A DNA stretch of 43,157 nt from Methylocystis sp. (GTDB lineage Bacteria > Pseudomonadota > Alphaproteobacteria > Rhizobiales > Beijerinckiaceae): assembly GCA_020252485.1 (NCBI GenBank), contig JADCCX010000065.1, positions 1 through 43,157 of the forward strand, written 5' to 3'. Position numbers and translations under genes: made by a program. Below are positions 25,325 to 35,043 of the stretch, one piece after another (the stretch's first letter is position 1; each line of letters begins with the position of its first letter). The notes below the pieces were generated by a model, which worked only from the letters and a program-made list of their open reading frames with translations, did no database searches and was not told where the DNA came from.

Positions 25325-26692
25325 ATGGCCAAGGAGCAAAAGACCTCTGGCGCAGCGGCAGGAGCCGCCGCCTTCAAGACCTTCACGCCCATGGCGGCGC
25401 GTCCGGCTCCCAAGGATCTGACCGGCGTGACCGCCTGGCTGCGCACCAACCTGTTCTCGAGCGTGCCGAGCGCCCTGCTGACCTTTCTCGGCCTCTGGAT
25501 CGCCTGGAGCGTGCTGAGCGCGCTCGTCTCCTGGGGCTGGGTGAACGCCGTCTTTCAGGCATCGAGCCGGCGGGAATGCCTCGATAAGGTGGGCCTCTCC
25601 GGCGCCTGCTGGCCGGGGGTCGTGGTGTGGATCCCCAACCTCATCTACGGCCTTTACCCCAAGGATCAGGTCTGGCGCATCAACTGGGGCGCTTTGCTCC
25701 TGATCGTCTGGCTGCTGCCGCTCTGGCTGCCGCGCGTGCAATCGAAGATCATCATCGGCTTCTCCACCGTGCTGCTCTTTCCGCTGCTCGCCTCCTATCT
25801 GTTCCTGGGCGGACCCAAGGGCTGGATCTGGACGGCGCTGATCGCGGTCGGCCTCACCGGGTTTCTGTGGTCGCTGCTGACGGCCGCCAGCGAGAGCCTG
25901 GGCGGGGGGCCGTTCCTGCGCCTGGCCGCCCGTCTCATGGGCGCGAAAACGGCGGAGGAGGAAGCGCAGCGCGGGCGGCTGGCGCTGCTTGGCCTTTTCG
26001 CGATCGCCGTGCTCCTCGTGACCCAATGGAACCTCGACTTCGTGCCGACGCGCGTCTGGGGCGGGTTGTTCCTCACGCTGGTCATCTCGGGCTTCGCCAT
26101 CACCTTCTCGCTGCCGGCCGGCATCATCCTGGCGCTCGGGCGGCGGTCGAAGATGCCGGTCATCAGCCTCCTGTGCACCACCTTCATCGAATTGTTCCGC
26201 TCCGTCCCGCTCATCACCATCCTGTTCATGTTCAACACGATGCTGCCGCTCTTTCTTCCGGCAGGGGTGGAGGTGAACCAGCTGCTGCGGGCGATTGTCG
26301 CTGTCTGCCTTTTCGCCTCGGCCTATATGGCGGAGATCGTGCGCGGCGGCCTGCAGGCCATCCCGCGCGGCCAATATGAGGCGGCCTCCGCCATGGGGCT
26401 AGGCTATTGGCAATCGACCTCGCTCATCATCATGCCGCAAGCGCTGAAGATCATGATCCCGAACATTGTGGGCATTTTCATCGGGCTCCTGAAGGATACG
26501 ACGCTGGTCTCGATCGTCGGTCTCTTCGATCTCCTGAGCATGGCCCGCGCCATCGCCCGCGATCCGGGCTGGATCGGGCTCTTCCTTGAGCCGATGTTCT
26601 TCATCACGGTCGTCTATTTCATCTTCTGCTTCGCCATGTCGCAATACAGCATGTCGCTGGAGAAGCGGCTGGGCGCCGGGGAGCGGCGATGA
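25325..26692 (+). CDS. aapM: General L-amino-acid ABC transporter permease AapM
   Basis: A 455-residue partner permease to AapQ. The N-terminal part carries the Cys-containing loop typical of the family ([17 protein letters not shown]), and the C-terminal half has an EAA loop ([20 protein letters not shown]). It is longer than the roughly 385 residues I recall for rhizobial AapM. The extra length is in the middle: hydrophobic spans near 140-185 and an acidic linker ([10 protein letters not shown]) before the conserved C-terminal domain. It begins 3 bp after aapQ and overlaps aapP by four bases (ATGA). Confidence 0.92.
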   Translation: MAKEQKTSGAAAGAAAFKTFTPMAARPAPKDLTGVTAWLRTNLFSSVPSALLTFLGLWIAWSVLSALVSWGWVNAVFQASSRRECLDKVGLSGACWPGVVVWIPNLIYGLYPKDQVWRINWGALLLIVWLLPLWLPRVQSKIIIGFSTVLLFPLLASYLFLGGPKGWIWTALIAVGLTGFLWSLLTAASESLGGGPFLRLAARLMGAKTAEEEAQRGRLALLGLFAIAVLLVTQWNLDFVPTRVWGGLFLTLVISGFAITFSLPAGIILALGRRSKMPVISLLCTTFIELFRSVPLITILFMFNTMLPLFLPAGVEVNQLLRAIVAVCLFASAYMAEIVRGGLQAIPRGQYEAASAMGLGYWQSTSLIIMPQALKIMIPNIVGIFIGLLKDTTLVSIVGLFDLLSMARAIARDPGWIGLFLEPMFFITVVYFIFCFAMSQYSMSLEKRLGAGERR

Positions 26693-27423
26693 AAGAGCCC
26701 CTGATCGAGCTGGTGGGCGTCAACAAGTGGTTCGGCAGCTTCCATGCCTTGAAAGACATCAATCTGCGCGTGGCGGAGGGCGAACGCATCGTTGTCTGCG
26801 GCCCGTCAGGGTCCGGCAAGTCGACCATGATCCGCTGCGTGAACCAGCTCGAAGCCCATCAGGAGGGCGACATCGTCATCGCCGGCCGGCACTATGGCCG
26901 GGACGAGCGGGAGAATGCCGCGATCCGCAGCGACATCGGCATGGTGTTCCAGTCGTTCAATCTCTTCCCGCATCTGACGGTGCTGGAGAATTGCACCTTC
27001 GCGCTGACCTATGTGAAGCAGCTGCCGAAGGCTCAGGCCGATGCCATCGCGCTTGAACTGCTGACCCGCGTGCGCATTCCCGAACAGGCTGCCAAATATC
27101 CCATGCAATTGTCGGGCGGCCAGCAGCAGCGCGTGGCGATCGCCCGGGCGCTCTGCATGCGGCCGAAGATCATGCTCTTCGACGAGCCGACGGCGTCGCT
27201 CGATCCGGAGATGATCAACGAGGTGCTGGCCACGATGATCGAGCTCGCCGAGAGCGGCATGACCATGATGGTGGTCACCCATGAGATGGGTTTTGCGCGC
27301 AAGGTCGCCGACCGCATCATCTTCATGGACCAGGGCGAAATTGTCGAGGAAGCGCCGCCGGAGCGCTTCTTCCGCGAGCCGGAATACGACCGCACGCGGC
27401 TGTTCCTCAGCCAGATCCTGTGA
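26689..27423 (+). CDS. aapP: General L-amino-acid ABC transporter ATPase
   Basis: A 244-residue ABC ATPase of the polar-amino-acid family that energises AapQM. Walker A is GPSGSGKST (38-46), the Q-loop is near FQSFNLF, the signature is LSGGQQQRV (141-149) and Walker B is IMLFDE (161-166). The switch His is in VVTHEMGFA. It overlaps aapM by ATGA. The stop is only 3 bp from the stop of the convergent peptide-transporter ATPase gene, which leaves no room for a separate terminator. Confidence 0.95.
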   Translation: MKEPLIELVGVNKWFGSFHALKDINLRVAEGERIVVCGPSGSGKSTMIRCVNQLEAHQEGDIVIAGRHYGRDERENAAIRSDIGMVFQSFNLFPHLTVLENCTFALTYVKQLPKAQADAIALELLTRVRIPEQAAKYPMQLSGGQQQRVAIARALCMRPKIMLFDEPTASLDPEMINEVLATMIELAESGMTMMVVTHEMGFARKVADRIIFMDQGEIVEEAPPERFFREPEYDRTRLFLSQIL

Positions 27424-27426
27424 CGC

Positions 27427-28188
27427 TCACGAGCGGCGGAACCCTTCGCTGGCGGTGAGCAGCTCCTTCGCATATTCGGTCACGGGGGCGCGGGCCGAGA
27501 GCGTGGCGGCCTGCATTTCCTCAACGCCCTTGCCCAGCTGCATCACCATGAGCCGGTCGCACATATGGCCGACGACGGCGAGGTCGTGGCTGACGAGGAT
27601 ATAGGTCAGCCGCCGCTCGGAGCGCAGCGCCTGCAGCAGATTGAGCACCTCCGCCTGGATGGAAACATCGAGCGCCGAGGTCGGTTCATCGAGCAGCAGG
27701 ATGCCGGGTTCGAGGATCAGTGCGCGGGCGATCGCGACACGCTGGCGCTGGCCGCCCGAAAGCTGGTGCGGATAGCGGTAGCGGAACGCCATGGGCAAAC
27801 CGACATCCTTGAGCGCGCGGGCGATCCGTGGTTCGCGGTCGCCGATCCCATGAATGGCCAAAGGTTCGGCCAGCGTATCGTCCACCGTCTTCTTCGGGTG
27901 CAGGCTTCCGTAGGGATCCTGGAAGACCATCTGGACGGCGCGGTGGAAAGCCTTGTCGCGGCGGGGCCCCTGCGCCTCGCCCAGGATGGTGACGGTCCCC
28001 GACCAATCGCGGTTGAGCCCGGCCAGCACGCGCAAAACCGTCGATTTGCCGGAACCCGATTCACCCACGATGCCGTAGCTTTCGCCCTCCTGTACGGTGA
28101 AGGAGAGATCGCGCACGACATGCGAATCGCCGAAGCTGACGTTGAGATGCTCGACCGTAATCGCGGGGCCGCCGTTCATGCCAGCCAT
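27427..28188 (-). CDS. Dipeptide/oligopeptide ABC transporter ATPase (DppF-like)
   Basis: A 253-residue ABC ATPase of the DppF/OppF group. Walker A is GESGSGKST (42-50), followed by [10 protein letters not shown], signature LSGGQRQRV (143-151), Walker B ILLLDE (163-168) and switch VSHDLAVV. It is the last gene of a five-gene importer operon and pairs with the upstream DppD-like ATPase. Two ATG codons are possible. 28188 gives a 13-bp overlap with the previous gene; 28179 gives a four-base ATGA overlap and is an equally good choice. At 253 residues it is shorter than DppF of enteric bacteria because the C-terminal extension is reduced. Confidence 0.92.
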   Translation of the reverse strand: MAGMNGGPAITVEHLNVSFGDSHVVRDLSFTVQEGESYGIVGESGSGKSTVLRVLAGLNRDWSGTVTILGEAQGPRRDKAFHRAVQMVFQDPYGSLHPKKTVDDTLAEPLAIHGIGDREPRIARALKDVGLPMAFRYRYPHQLSGGQRQRVAIARALILEPGILLLDEPTSALDVSIQAEVLNLLQALRSERRLTYILVSHDLAVVGHMCDRLMVMQLGKGVEEMQAATLSARAPVTEYAKELLTASEGFRRS

Positions 28189-29042
28189 GCCGGATCGCGG
28201 GTCAGTGTCTGGAGCTTGTCCCGCCGGTGATCAAGATCGGGCAGGCAGCCGAGCAGCCCGAGCGTATAGGGATGGCGCTTCGCCATGGCGCCCGCATCCG
28301 CCAGTTCCGCCGCCGGCAGCGTCTCCATGGCCTTGCCGCCATACATGACAATGACGCGGTCGCAGAAGGATTGCACCAGATGCAGATCATGGCTGATGAA
28401 GATCAGCCCCATGCCGCGGTCCGTCACGAGATCGTCGAGGATCTTGAGCACCTGCAGCTGCACGGTGACATCGAGCGCAGAGGTCGGCTCATCGGCGATC
28501 AGGATATCGGGCTCGGCGATCAGCATCATGGCGATCATGATGCGCTGGCCCATGCCGCCCGAGACCTCATGGGCATAAAGCTCATAGACGCGGGCGGGTT
28601 CGCGGATCTTGACGGCTTCCAGCATGGCGAGGCTGCGTTCGCGCGCTTCGCGGCGGCTGGCGCGATGGTGGACCCGGTAAGCTTCCGCGATCTGCTCGCC
28701 CACGGTGACAACCGGATTGAGCGAGAACTTCGGGTCCTGCATGACCATGGAGATGTGCCGCCCGCGCAAGCGCCGGCGCTCGGCCCGCGGCATCGCCAGA
28801 AGATCCTGGCCCCGGTAGACCATGCGGTCAGCCAGCACTTCACCCGGCCAGGGGATGAGATCGAGGATCGCGCGCCCGGTCATGGATTTGCCGGAGCCCG
28901 ATTCGCCGACGATCCCCAGCCGCTCGCGGCCGAGCGTGAAGGAGAGGCCGCGCACTGCCCGCACGATGCCGGTCGGCGTGTTGAAATTGACGCGGAGATT
29001 GTCGATCTCGAGCAGCGGCTGATCGGCGGGCGCAATGCTCAT
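28176..29042 (-). CDS. Dipeptide/oligopeptide ABC transporter ATPase (DppD-like)
   Basis: A 288-residue ABC ATPase of the DppD/OppD group. Walker A is GESGSGKSM (46-54), followed by MQDPKFSLNP, a variant signature VSGGMGQRI (160-168), Walker B ILIADE (180-185) and switch ISHDLHLV. The C-terminal part (HPYTLGLLGCLPDLD) is the peptide-transporter-specific extension. It overlaps the upstream permease gene by four bases and the downstream ATPase gene by 4-13 bases. It works as a heterodimer with the DppF-like subunit. Confidence 0.92.
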   Translation of the reverse strand: MSIAPADQPLLEIDNLRVNFNTPTGIVRAVRGLSFTLGRERLGIVGESGSGKSMTGRAILDLIPWPGEVLADRMVYRGQDLLAMPRAERRRLRGRHISMVMQDPKFSLNPVVTVGEQIAEAYRVHHRASRREARERSLAMLEAVKIREPARVYELYAHEVSGGMGQRIMIAMMLIAEPDILIADEPTSALDVTVQLQVLKILDDLVTDRGMGLIFISHDLHLVQSFCDRVIVMYGGKAMETLPAAELADAGAMAKRHPYTLGLLGCLPDLDHRRDKLQTLTRDPAWLA

Positions 29043-29929
29043 TTCGCGTCCATGACGTCACGCAATCCATCGCCCAGCAGATTGAAGCCGAGCGCCACAA
29101 TGCAGATCGCCACGCCCGGGAAAGTGGCGACCCACCATTGATCAAAGATATACTCGCGCCCCTGCGAGATCATCGCGCCCCATTCGGGGATCGGCGGCTG
29201 CGCGCCCAAACCCAGAAAGCCAAGGCCCGCCGCCGTCAGGATGATTCCGGCCATATCGAGCGTGGTGCGCACGATCAGCGAGGGCAGGCACATCGGCACG
29301 ATATGGCGCAGCACGATGCGCCATTGCGAGGCCCCCTGCAGGCGTACGGCGGCAATGTAATCGGCATTGCGGATCACCAGCGTCTCGGCCCGGGCGACGC
29401 GCGCATAGGGCGGCCAGGAGGTGATGGCGATCGCGATCACCGCGTTTTCAAGGCCCGGCCCGAGCGCGGCCACGAAGGCCAATGCCAGAATGAGCTTCGG
29501 AAAGGCCAGAAACACATCGGTGATGCGCATGAGAGCGCGGTCCACCCAGCCTCCGAGATAGCCCGAGGCGGCGCCGATCAGCAATCCGATCGGTCCGACG
29601 GAGAGGACGACAAGCATCACGATGACAAGCGTCACGCGCGCGCCGTAGACGATGCGGCTGTAAATGTCGCGGCCGAGCGAATCGGTGCCGAACCAGGCGG
29701 CGGACGACGGTGGCAGCAGCCGACGGTCAAGATTCTGCGCCAGCGGATCATGCGTCGCAATCAGCGGCGCGAAGGCTGCGACCAGCAGCAGCGCCACCAC
29801 GATGCCGAGGCCCGCGACAGCCAGCGGATTGCGCTTCAGCGCCAGCCATTGCCGCCAGAACTGGCCGAGGCGGGCCTGCCGACGCGACTGCGGCGCATCG
29901 CTGATCAGATAATCCGCCCAGACTCCCAT
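29039..29929 (-). CDS. Dipeptide/oligopeptide ABC transporter permease (DppC-like)
   Basis: A 296-residue inner-membrane permease of the DppC/OppC family. A cytoplasmic N-terminus with the typical WRQWLALKRNPLAVAG entry leads into the first span (about 38-58). The conserved FGTDSLGRDIYSRIVYGAR segment follows, then further spans and an EAA-type loop near RLQGASQWRIVLRHIVP. The C-terminus ends with VALGFNLLGDGLRDVMD, characteristic of the family. Start ATG 29929 is 23 bp after the DppB-like gene. The substrate may be a short peptide but is not fixed by sequence. Confidence 0.92.
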   Translation of the reverse strand: MGVWADYLISDAPQSRRQARLGQFWRQWLALKRNPLAVAGLGIVVALLLVAAFAPLIATHDPLAQNLDRRLLPPSSAAWFGTDSLGRDIYSRIVYGARVTLVIVMLVVLSVGPIGLLIGAASGYLGGWVDRALMRITDVFLAFPKLILALAFVAALGPGLENAVIAIAITSWPPYARVARAETLVIRNADYIAAVRLQGASQWRIVLRHIVPMCLPSLIVRTTLDMAGIILTAAGLGFLGLGAQPPIPEWGAMISQGREYIFDQWWVATFPGVAICIVALGFNLLGDGLRDVMDAK

Positions 29930-29952
29930 GTCCTACCTGGCCCCCATTGGCG

Positions 29953-31002
29953 TCACCGCGCCCTTGGATCGACCAGGCGGCCGAGGATATCGGTCAGCAG
30001 GTTGATGCCGATGAAGACCGCGCCGACGACCAGCGTTCCGCCGAGCACGGCGTTCATGTCGGCGTTGAGCAGCGAGTTCGTGATGTAGCGGCCAAGGCCC
30101 GGCCAGGCGAAGATCGTCTCGGTCAGGACCGAACCTTCGAGCAGCGAAGCGTAGGAGAGCGCGATCACCGTCAGCAGCGGCACCATGGCATTGCGCAGCG
30201 CATGCCGCCAGATGACGCGCGCCTCGGACATGCCCTTCACCCTGGCGGCGATCACATATTGCTGCTGGAGCTCGGTGATCATGAAGCTGCGCGTCATGCG
30301 GCTGATATAGGCAAGGCTGAAGAGGCCAAGCAGCGCGGAGGGCAGGATGAGATGCGAGAGCGCGTTGCGGAACGCATCCCACTCCCCCTGCATCGCGGCG
30401 TCGAGCAGGATCACGCCGGTGACCGGGTTGACGAAATCCTGATAGGCGACCGAGATGCGCCCGGGGCCGCTCACCCAGCCGAGCTTGGCGTAAAAGAGCA
30501 GCAGCCCCATCAGGCCCAGCCAGAAGATCGGGATGGAATAGCCGAACAGGCCGATGAAGCGGGCGATCTGATCGGGCCAGCGGCTCTGATAGACGGCGGC
30601 CAGAACACCAAGCGGCACGCCAAGGACGATGCCGATCAGGGTGCCGAGCGTCGCCAATTCAAGGGTGGCCGGGAAAACCCGCTTGATGTCGGTGAGCACC
30701 GGTTGCGAGGTCAGAACCGATTTGCCGAAATCGCCGGTGAAGACCTTGCCGACATAAATGGCGAATTGCTGCCACAAGGGCTTGTCGAGGCCAAGCTCGG
30801 TGCGGGCCGCTTCGTAGACATCGGGCTTCGCATTGTCTCCGACAACAGCCAGAACCGGATCGATCGGGATGACGCGGGCGATCAGGAAGGTGATCAGCAG
30901 CAGACCGAACATGGTGATGGCAATGGTGGTGAGCTCCCGCCAGAGAATTCTGCCGACGCGGAACGAGTGCGCCGAGAGCGAATCGGTCGTTGCCGTTGCC
31001 AT
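29953..31002 (-). CDS. Dipeptide/oligopeptide ABC transporter permease (DppB-like)
   Basis: A 349-residue permease of the DppB/OppB family. It has a first span near 27-45 (TIAITMFGLLLITFLIARVIP), then the periplasmic LGLDKPLWQQFAIYVGKVFTGDFG segment, further spans, and an EAA loop (KGMSEARVIWRHALRNAMVP). The C-terminal EGSVLTETIFAWPGLGRYI signature is diagnostic. It follows the binding-protein gene after an 83-bp gap that holds a GC-rich hairpin. Confidence 0.92.
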   Translation of the reverse strand: MATATTDSLSAHSFRVGRILWRELTTIAITMFGLLLITFLIARVIPIDPVLAVVGDNAKPDVYEAARTELGLDKPLWQQFAIYVGKVFTGDFGKSVLTSQPVLTDIKRVFPATLELATLGTLIGIVLGVPLGVLAAVYQSRWPDQIARFIGLFGYSIPIFWLGLMGLLLFYAKLGWVSGPGRISVAYQDFVNPVTGVILLDAAMQGEWDAFRNALSHLILPSALLGLFSLAYISRMTRSFMITELQQQYVIAARVKGMSEARVIWRHALRNAMVPLLTVIALSYASLLEGSVLTETIFAWPGLGRYITNSLLNADMNAVLGGTLVVGAVFIGINLLTDILGRLVDPRAR

Positions 31003-31036
31003 TCAGCCTGCCTCTCCCCTGCCCTGGCCCGAGGCG

Positions 31037-31067
31037 GCCGCCGCGATGCCCGAAGGATTGCGGCGGC
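31037..31067 (-). promoter_or_regulatory. Intercistronic hairpin after binding-protein gene
   Basis: GCCGCCGC (31037-31044) is the exact reverse complement of GCGGCGGC (31060-31067), with a 15-base loop. There is no T-run. It lies between the peptide-binding-protein gene and the first permease gene, the same position as the aapJ-aapQ hairpin, and probably has the same role in raising binding-protein levels. Confidence 0.6.
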
Positions 31068-31085
31068 CCGCCCGGTGAGCCGGGC

Positions 31086-32675
31086 TCAGTTCTTCACGAT
31101 GCCGGAGTAGAGGTTGGTGTCAGAGCTTGGCCCGATAATGAAGCCGGAAACGCCCTTGCCGGCGGCGGCGACCTCGATTTGCTGGAACATGATCACGAAG
31201 GGCGAGACCTTCTGATGCTCGCGCTGCAGCGCTCCATAGGTCGCGGCCCGCTTGGCGGAATCCGGCTCGAGCACGGCGGCCAGCGTCGTCTTCGTCATCT
31301 CCGGGATTTCCCAGGCATTGCGCCAGGCGAGCGTCTTGGACCGCGCATCCTCGGCGTTGTTCTCGTTGATTGCGAAGGTCTCGGCGTTCGTGTGCGGATC
31401 GAGATAATCCGGGCCCCACTGCCCGATATAGATGTCATGCGTGCGGGCGCGGTATTTCGTCAGCGTCGCCTTGCCGTCGCCGGGGAGGAGTTCAAGCTTG
31501 ACCCCCGCCTGCGCCCAGCCGGCCTGGATTGCCTGCGCGATATCGTTGATCGGATTGACGGAGCGGACATCCATGGTGACGGTGAAGCCGTTGGGGAGGC
31601 CGGCCTTGGCCAGCAGTTCCTTCGCCTTGGCGACATCGTACTTGTAGGGCTTGTCGGTGATCGCGCCGAGGAAGCCGTTGGGCAGAAAGGCCTGGTGCTG
31701 CCGGTAGGTGCCCTGGACGATGTTGCGCTCGAGCGCCTCGTAATCGACCAGCCATTTCAGCGCCTCGCGGACCTCGGGCTTGGCGAGGTTCGGGTTCTTC
31801 TGGTTGAGGCCCAAATAGAGAATATAGCCCTTGTCGCCCTGCGAGACGGTAATCTCGGGACGGGACTTGATGGCGGCGAGCTGGTCCTTCGAGAGGTTGC
31901 GGGCGTAGTCGACATCGCCCTTTTCGAGCAGCAGGCGCTGCGATGCGGGTTCGGCCACATGGCGCACGATGACGCGCTTATTCTTCGGCGCGCCCTTATA
32001 CCAGGCGGGATTGGCTTCGAGCGCATATTGCTCGTTCGGCCGGTAGGCGCGCACGCTATAGGCGCCCGAACCGGCGGAATTGGCCTTCAGCCAGGCGTTG
32101 CCGAAATCGCCATCCTTCTCATTGGCCTTCACCACCTTGGAATCGACGATGCTGGCCACGCCCGAGGTGAGGCAGTTGAGGAAGAACGAGGGCGCAAAGG
32201 GCTTGGATACGGTGATCTGGACGGTGCTGTCATCCACCGCCTTGATCTTCTCAAGCACATTGTCCTTGGTGAAGCCGAATTGCGTGAGGATGAACCCCGG
32301 CGATTTGTTGAGCACGACCGCGCGCTGGAAGGAATAGACCACATCGGCGGCCGTCAGCGGGTTGCCGGAATGGAACTTCACGCCGGGCCGGAGCTTGAAC
32401 GCATAGGTGAGGTTGTCCGGGGTGACCGTCCAGGACTGGGCAAGTTCGCCGATAAGCGCGTTCTTGTTGGCGAGATCGACGCCCATCAGCTTGTCATAGA
32501 CATTGGCGCCGACTTCCACGCCCGAAAATTCGAAAGCCTCTGCGGGATCGAGCGAAATGATGTCGTCGATCTGCTTGGCCATGACGACCGTGTCCTTCGG
32601 CGTCTGGGCGTAGGCGGCTGTCGCCATGAGGGCGACGAAGGCCGTTGCCGCTATCCGTTTTGCGATTCCACGCAT
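31086..32675 (-). CDS. Peptide-type ABC transporter substrate-binding protein
   Basis: A 529-residue periplasmic binding protein of the DppA/OppA (SBP family 5) class. The N-terminus MRGIAKRIAATAFVALMATA is a signal peptide, with cleavage near AYAQ. Family features are the DPAEAFEFSGVEVGANVYDKLM segment, LRPGVKFHSGNPLTAADVVYSFQR, and a C-terminal lobe with QWGPDYLDPHTNAE. The frame is open to 32717, but ATG 32675 has GGGAGAAG about 6 nt upstream and starts directly at the signal peptide, so it is preferred. The gene heads the five-gene operon and lies 114 bp downstream of the deaminase gene on the same strand, so read-through is possible. Ligand unknown: dipeptides, opines or other amino compounds are all possible. 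Confidence 0.9.
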   Translation of the reverse strand: MRGIAKRIAATAFVALMATAAYAQTPKDTVVMAKQIDDIISLDPAEAFEFSGVEVGANVYDKLMGVDLANKNALIGELAQSWTVTPDNLTYAFKLRPGVKFHSGNPLTAADVVYSFQRAVVLNKSPGFILTQFGFTKDNVLEKIKAVDDSTVQITVSKPFAPSFFLNCLTSGVASIVDSKVVKANEKDGDFGNAWLKANSAGSGAYSVRAYRPNEQYALEANPAWYKGAPKNKRVIVRHVAEPASQRLLLEKGDVDYARNLSKDQLAAIKSRPEITVSQGDKGYILYLGLNQKNPNLAKPEVREALKWLVDYEALERNIVQGTYRQHQAFLPNGFLGAITDKPYKYDVAKAKELLAKAGLPNGFTVTMDVRSVNPINDIAQAIQAGWAQAGVKLELLPGDGKATLTKYRARTHDIYIGQWGPDYLDPHTNAETFAINENNAEDARSKTLAWRNAWEIPEMTKTTLAAVLEPDSAKRAATYGALQREHQKVSPFVIMFQQIEVAAAGKGVSGFIIGPSSDTNLYSGIVKN

Positions 32676-32789
32676 GTGACTTCTCCCGTCGGAATGTTGG
32701 ATCACTTCCCCAGACACATTGCGGCTTTCGCAAAGCGCTTGTCCAGTTCATTTATCATTTCAGGAATGTGAAAGAGCCGCCGCCGGTTC

Positions 32790-34082
32790 TCACCCTGCAA
32801 GACGCGGTGCGTAAGCGCTGGCGGAAACCTGCGCCGGGCGGCCGGGCAAGGCCAGATCGGAGGTCCGGCGGCTGGACCGGGCGATCACCTTGCCGTCCCG
32901 GATCACCGCCAGCCGCGGCGGCCGCAGACGGATCGCCTCGATCGGGTCACGCGCGTCCAGCAGCACCATATTGGCCGCGCGGCCCGCGGCGAGGCCGTAA
33001 TCATCGATCTGCATGGCGGCGGCGGCATTGGCGGTGACAGCGCCGTAGCATTGCGTCATCGCGTCGATGCCCGTCATCTGCGCCACATGGACGGCCATAT
33101 GCGCCGCATCGAGCGGCTCCGCGCCGCCCAGCGAGTACCAGGGGTCCATCACGCAATCGAGGCCGAAGGCGACGTTGATGCCCATCTCCAGCATCTGCGG
33201 CACGCGCGTCAGGCCGCGCCGCTTCGGATAGGTGTCGTGGCGGCCCTGGATGCAGATATTGATCAGCGGATTGGCGATGGCGTGCAGCCGGGCCTCCGCC
33301 ATCAGGGGCAGGAGCTTCGAGACATAGTAATTGTCCATGCTGTGCATCGAGGTCAGATGCGAGCCGGCGACGCGGCCCTGCAATCCCAGCAACGTGGTCT
33401 GCTCCGCCAGCGTCTCGACATGGCGCGACAGCGGATCATCCGTCTCGTCGCAATGCAGATCGACCAGCAACCCGCGGTCCGCCGCGATCCGGCAGAGGCG
33501 GCGCACGCTTTCCGCGCCATCCGCCATGGTGCGCTCAAAATGCGGGATGCCGCCCACGACATCGACGCCGAGATCGAGCGCGCGGCTCAGGTTTTGCTCG
33601 GCGCCCGGCGCGCGCAGATAGCCATCCTGCGGGAAGGCGACCAGTTGCAAGGTGATATAGGGCGCGACGCGCTTCTTCACCTCCAGCAGCGCTTCCACGG
33701 CCAGCAGCCTTTCATCGCAGACATCGACATGGCTGCGGATGAAGAGCAGGCCCTGCGAGACGGCGAGATCGCAATAGCGCATCGCCCGCTCGATCACCGC
33801 CTCATGCGTCAGCAGCGGTTTCAGCTCGCCCCAGAGCGCGATGCCCTCGAGCAGCGTGCCGGACCGGTTCAGGCGCGGCAGGCCAAGCGATAACGTGGCA
33901 TCCATATGGAAATGCGGATCGACGAAGGGCGGGCTGGCGAGGCAATCTGTTGCGTCGATCGCCTCGGCGGCGTCTGCCTCGATCGCCGGGGCGAGATCGA
34001 CGATCCGGCCGCCCCTGACAGCGATATCGATGCCTTTGCGTCCATCGGGCAGGTTGGCGTTGCGGATCAGCAGGTCGAGCAT
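32790..34082 (-). CDS. Cytosine/5-methylcytosine deaminase (CodA family)
   Basis: A 430-residue metal-dependent deaminase of the amidohydrolase superfamily, close to E. coli CodA along its length. Residues align with a constant offset of four: metal ligands H57, H59 and H210, E213, H242 and D309 correspond to CodA H61, H63, H214, E217, H246 and D313; Gln152 matches Q156. The key difference is Cys310 (codon 33153-33155) in place of CodA Asp314. Published work on bacterial 5-methylcytosine deaminases picked them by loss of exactly this Asp, so the likely reactions are 5-methylcytosine to thymine and cytosine to uracil. This inference rests on one residue. The gene is the last of a tight five-gene operon, 16 bp after a permease gene, with a BMP-type nucleoside or nucleobase importer. 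Isoguanine or another amino-heterocycle is an alternative substrate. Confidence 0.88.
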   Translation of the reverse strand: MLDLLIRNANLPDGRKGIDIAVRGGRIVDLAPAIEADAAEAIDATDCLASPPFVDPHFHMDATLSLGLPRLNRSGTLLEGIALWGELKPLLTHEAVIERAMRYCDLAVSQGLLFIRSHVDVCDERLLAVEALLEVKKRVAPYITLQLVAFPQDGYLRAPGAEQNLSRALDLGVDVVGGIPHFERTMADGAESVRRLCRIAADRGLLVDLHCDETDDPLSRHVETLAEQTTLLGLQGRVAGSHLTSMHSMDNYYVSKLLPLMAEARLHAIANPLINICIQGRHDTYPKRRGLTRVPQMLEMGINVAFGLDCVMDPWYSLGGAEPLDAAHMAVHVAQMTGIDAMTQCYGAVTANAAAAMQIDDYGLAAGRAANMVLLDARDPIEAIRLRPPRLAVIRDGKVIARSSRRTSDLALPGRPAQVSASAYAPRLAG

Positions 34083-34098
34083 GGAGAAGGCCTTTGGA

Positions 34099-35043
34099 TC
34101 AGCGCTCGCCCTTGATGAAGGGCTTCATCAGCGCACGGGGATAATCGGCTTTTCGCGCCACGAGGATCAGCGCGATGATGGAGAGGATGAACGGCATCAT
34201 CAGGAAAATCTGGCTTGGAACCACGCCGCCGGCGAGCGTTTGCAGCCGCACCTGATAGGCATCGAAAGCGCCGAAAAGCAGCGCGCCGAGCAGCGCCTTG
34301 CCCGGCCGCCACGAGGCGAAAACGGTAAGCGCGATGCAGACCCAGCCTCGGCCGTTGATCATGCCGAAGAAGAACGCATTGAAGGCGGACATCGTGAGGA
34401 AAGCGCCGCCCACCGCCATCAGCGCCGAACCCACGGCGAGTGCGCCCATGCGAAGCGCCGCAACGGAAAGCCCCTGTGCATCGACCGACGCAGGATTGTC
34501 GCCGACCGCCCGGATCGCGAGGCCGAGCGGCGTTCGATAGAGGACGAAGCTGGTCAGGATCACGCAGGCGAAGGCGAGCCAGGTGAGCGCCGTCTGCTGC
34601 CCGAGCGCCGGGCCGATGATGGGCGCCACTTCCAGAAACGTCAGATTGAGCGGCTTGAACGCCTCGATGCGCGGCGGCGATGTCACAGTTGGAAAAGCCA
34701 CCCGATACCCGAAATAGGCGGCGCTGGTCGCAAAGAGCGTGATGCCGATGCCGGTCACATGCTGCGACAGGCCGAGCAGCACGGTGAAGCAGCCATGCAG
34801 CAGGCCAAGGCAGGCGCCCACCGCCGCCGCCGCCAGGACACCCGTCCACAGATCCACGCCGAGATAGACGGCGAGCCAGCCGCTGACCGCGCCTGCCACG
34901 AAGATGCCCTCGATGCCGAGGTTCAGCACCCCTGCCCGCTCGCAGATCAGCGCGCCCAGCACACCGAAGATGAACGGCGTCGCGATCCGGATCGCGGCGG
35001 CCCAGAAGCTCGATTGAAGCAGGATATCGAAGGCCTCCATCAC
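34099..35043 (-). CDS. BMP-type ABC transporter permease (NupQ/YufQ-like)
   Basis: A 314-residue inner-membrane permease of the branched-chain/nucleoside (BPD_transp_2) type. The early segment ALICERAGVLNLGIEGIF is a signature of the second permease in BMP-family nucleoside importers. The middle contains TPLGLAIRAVGDNPASVDAQG, the coupling helix region, followed by several hydrophobic spans. It overlaps the preceding permease gene by four bases and is followed after 16 bp by the deaminase gene, which ties uptake to deamination. Confidence 0.92.
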   Translation of the reverse strand: MMEAFDILLQSSFWAAAIRIATPFIFGVLGALICERAGVLNLGIEGIFVAGAVSGWLAVYLGVDLWTGVLAAAAVGACLGLLHGCFTVLLGLSQHVTGIGITLFATSAAYFGYRVAFPTVTSPPRIEAFKPLNLTFLEVAPIIGPALGQQTALTWLAFACVILTSFVLYRTPLGLAIRAVGDNPASVDAQGLSVAALRMGALAVGSALMAVGGAFLTMSAFNAFFFGMINGRGWVCIALTVFASWRPGKALLGALLFGAFDAYQVRLQTLAGGVVPSQIFLMMPFILSIIALILVARKADYPRALMKPFIKGER

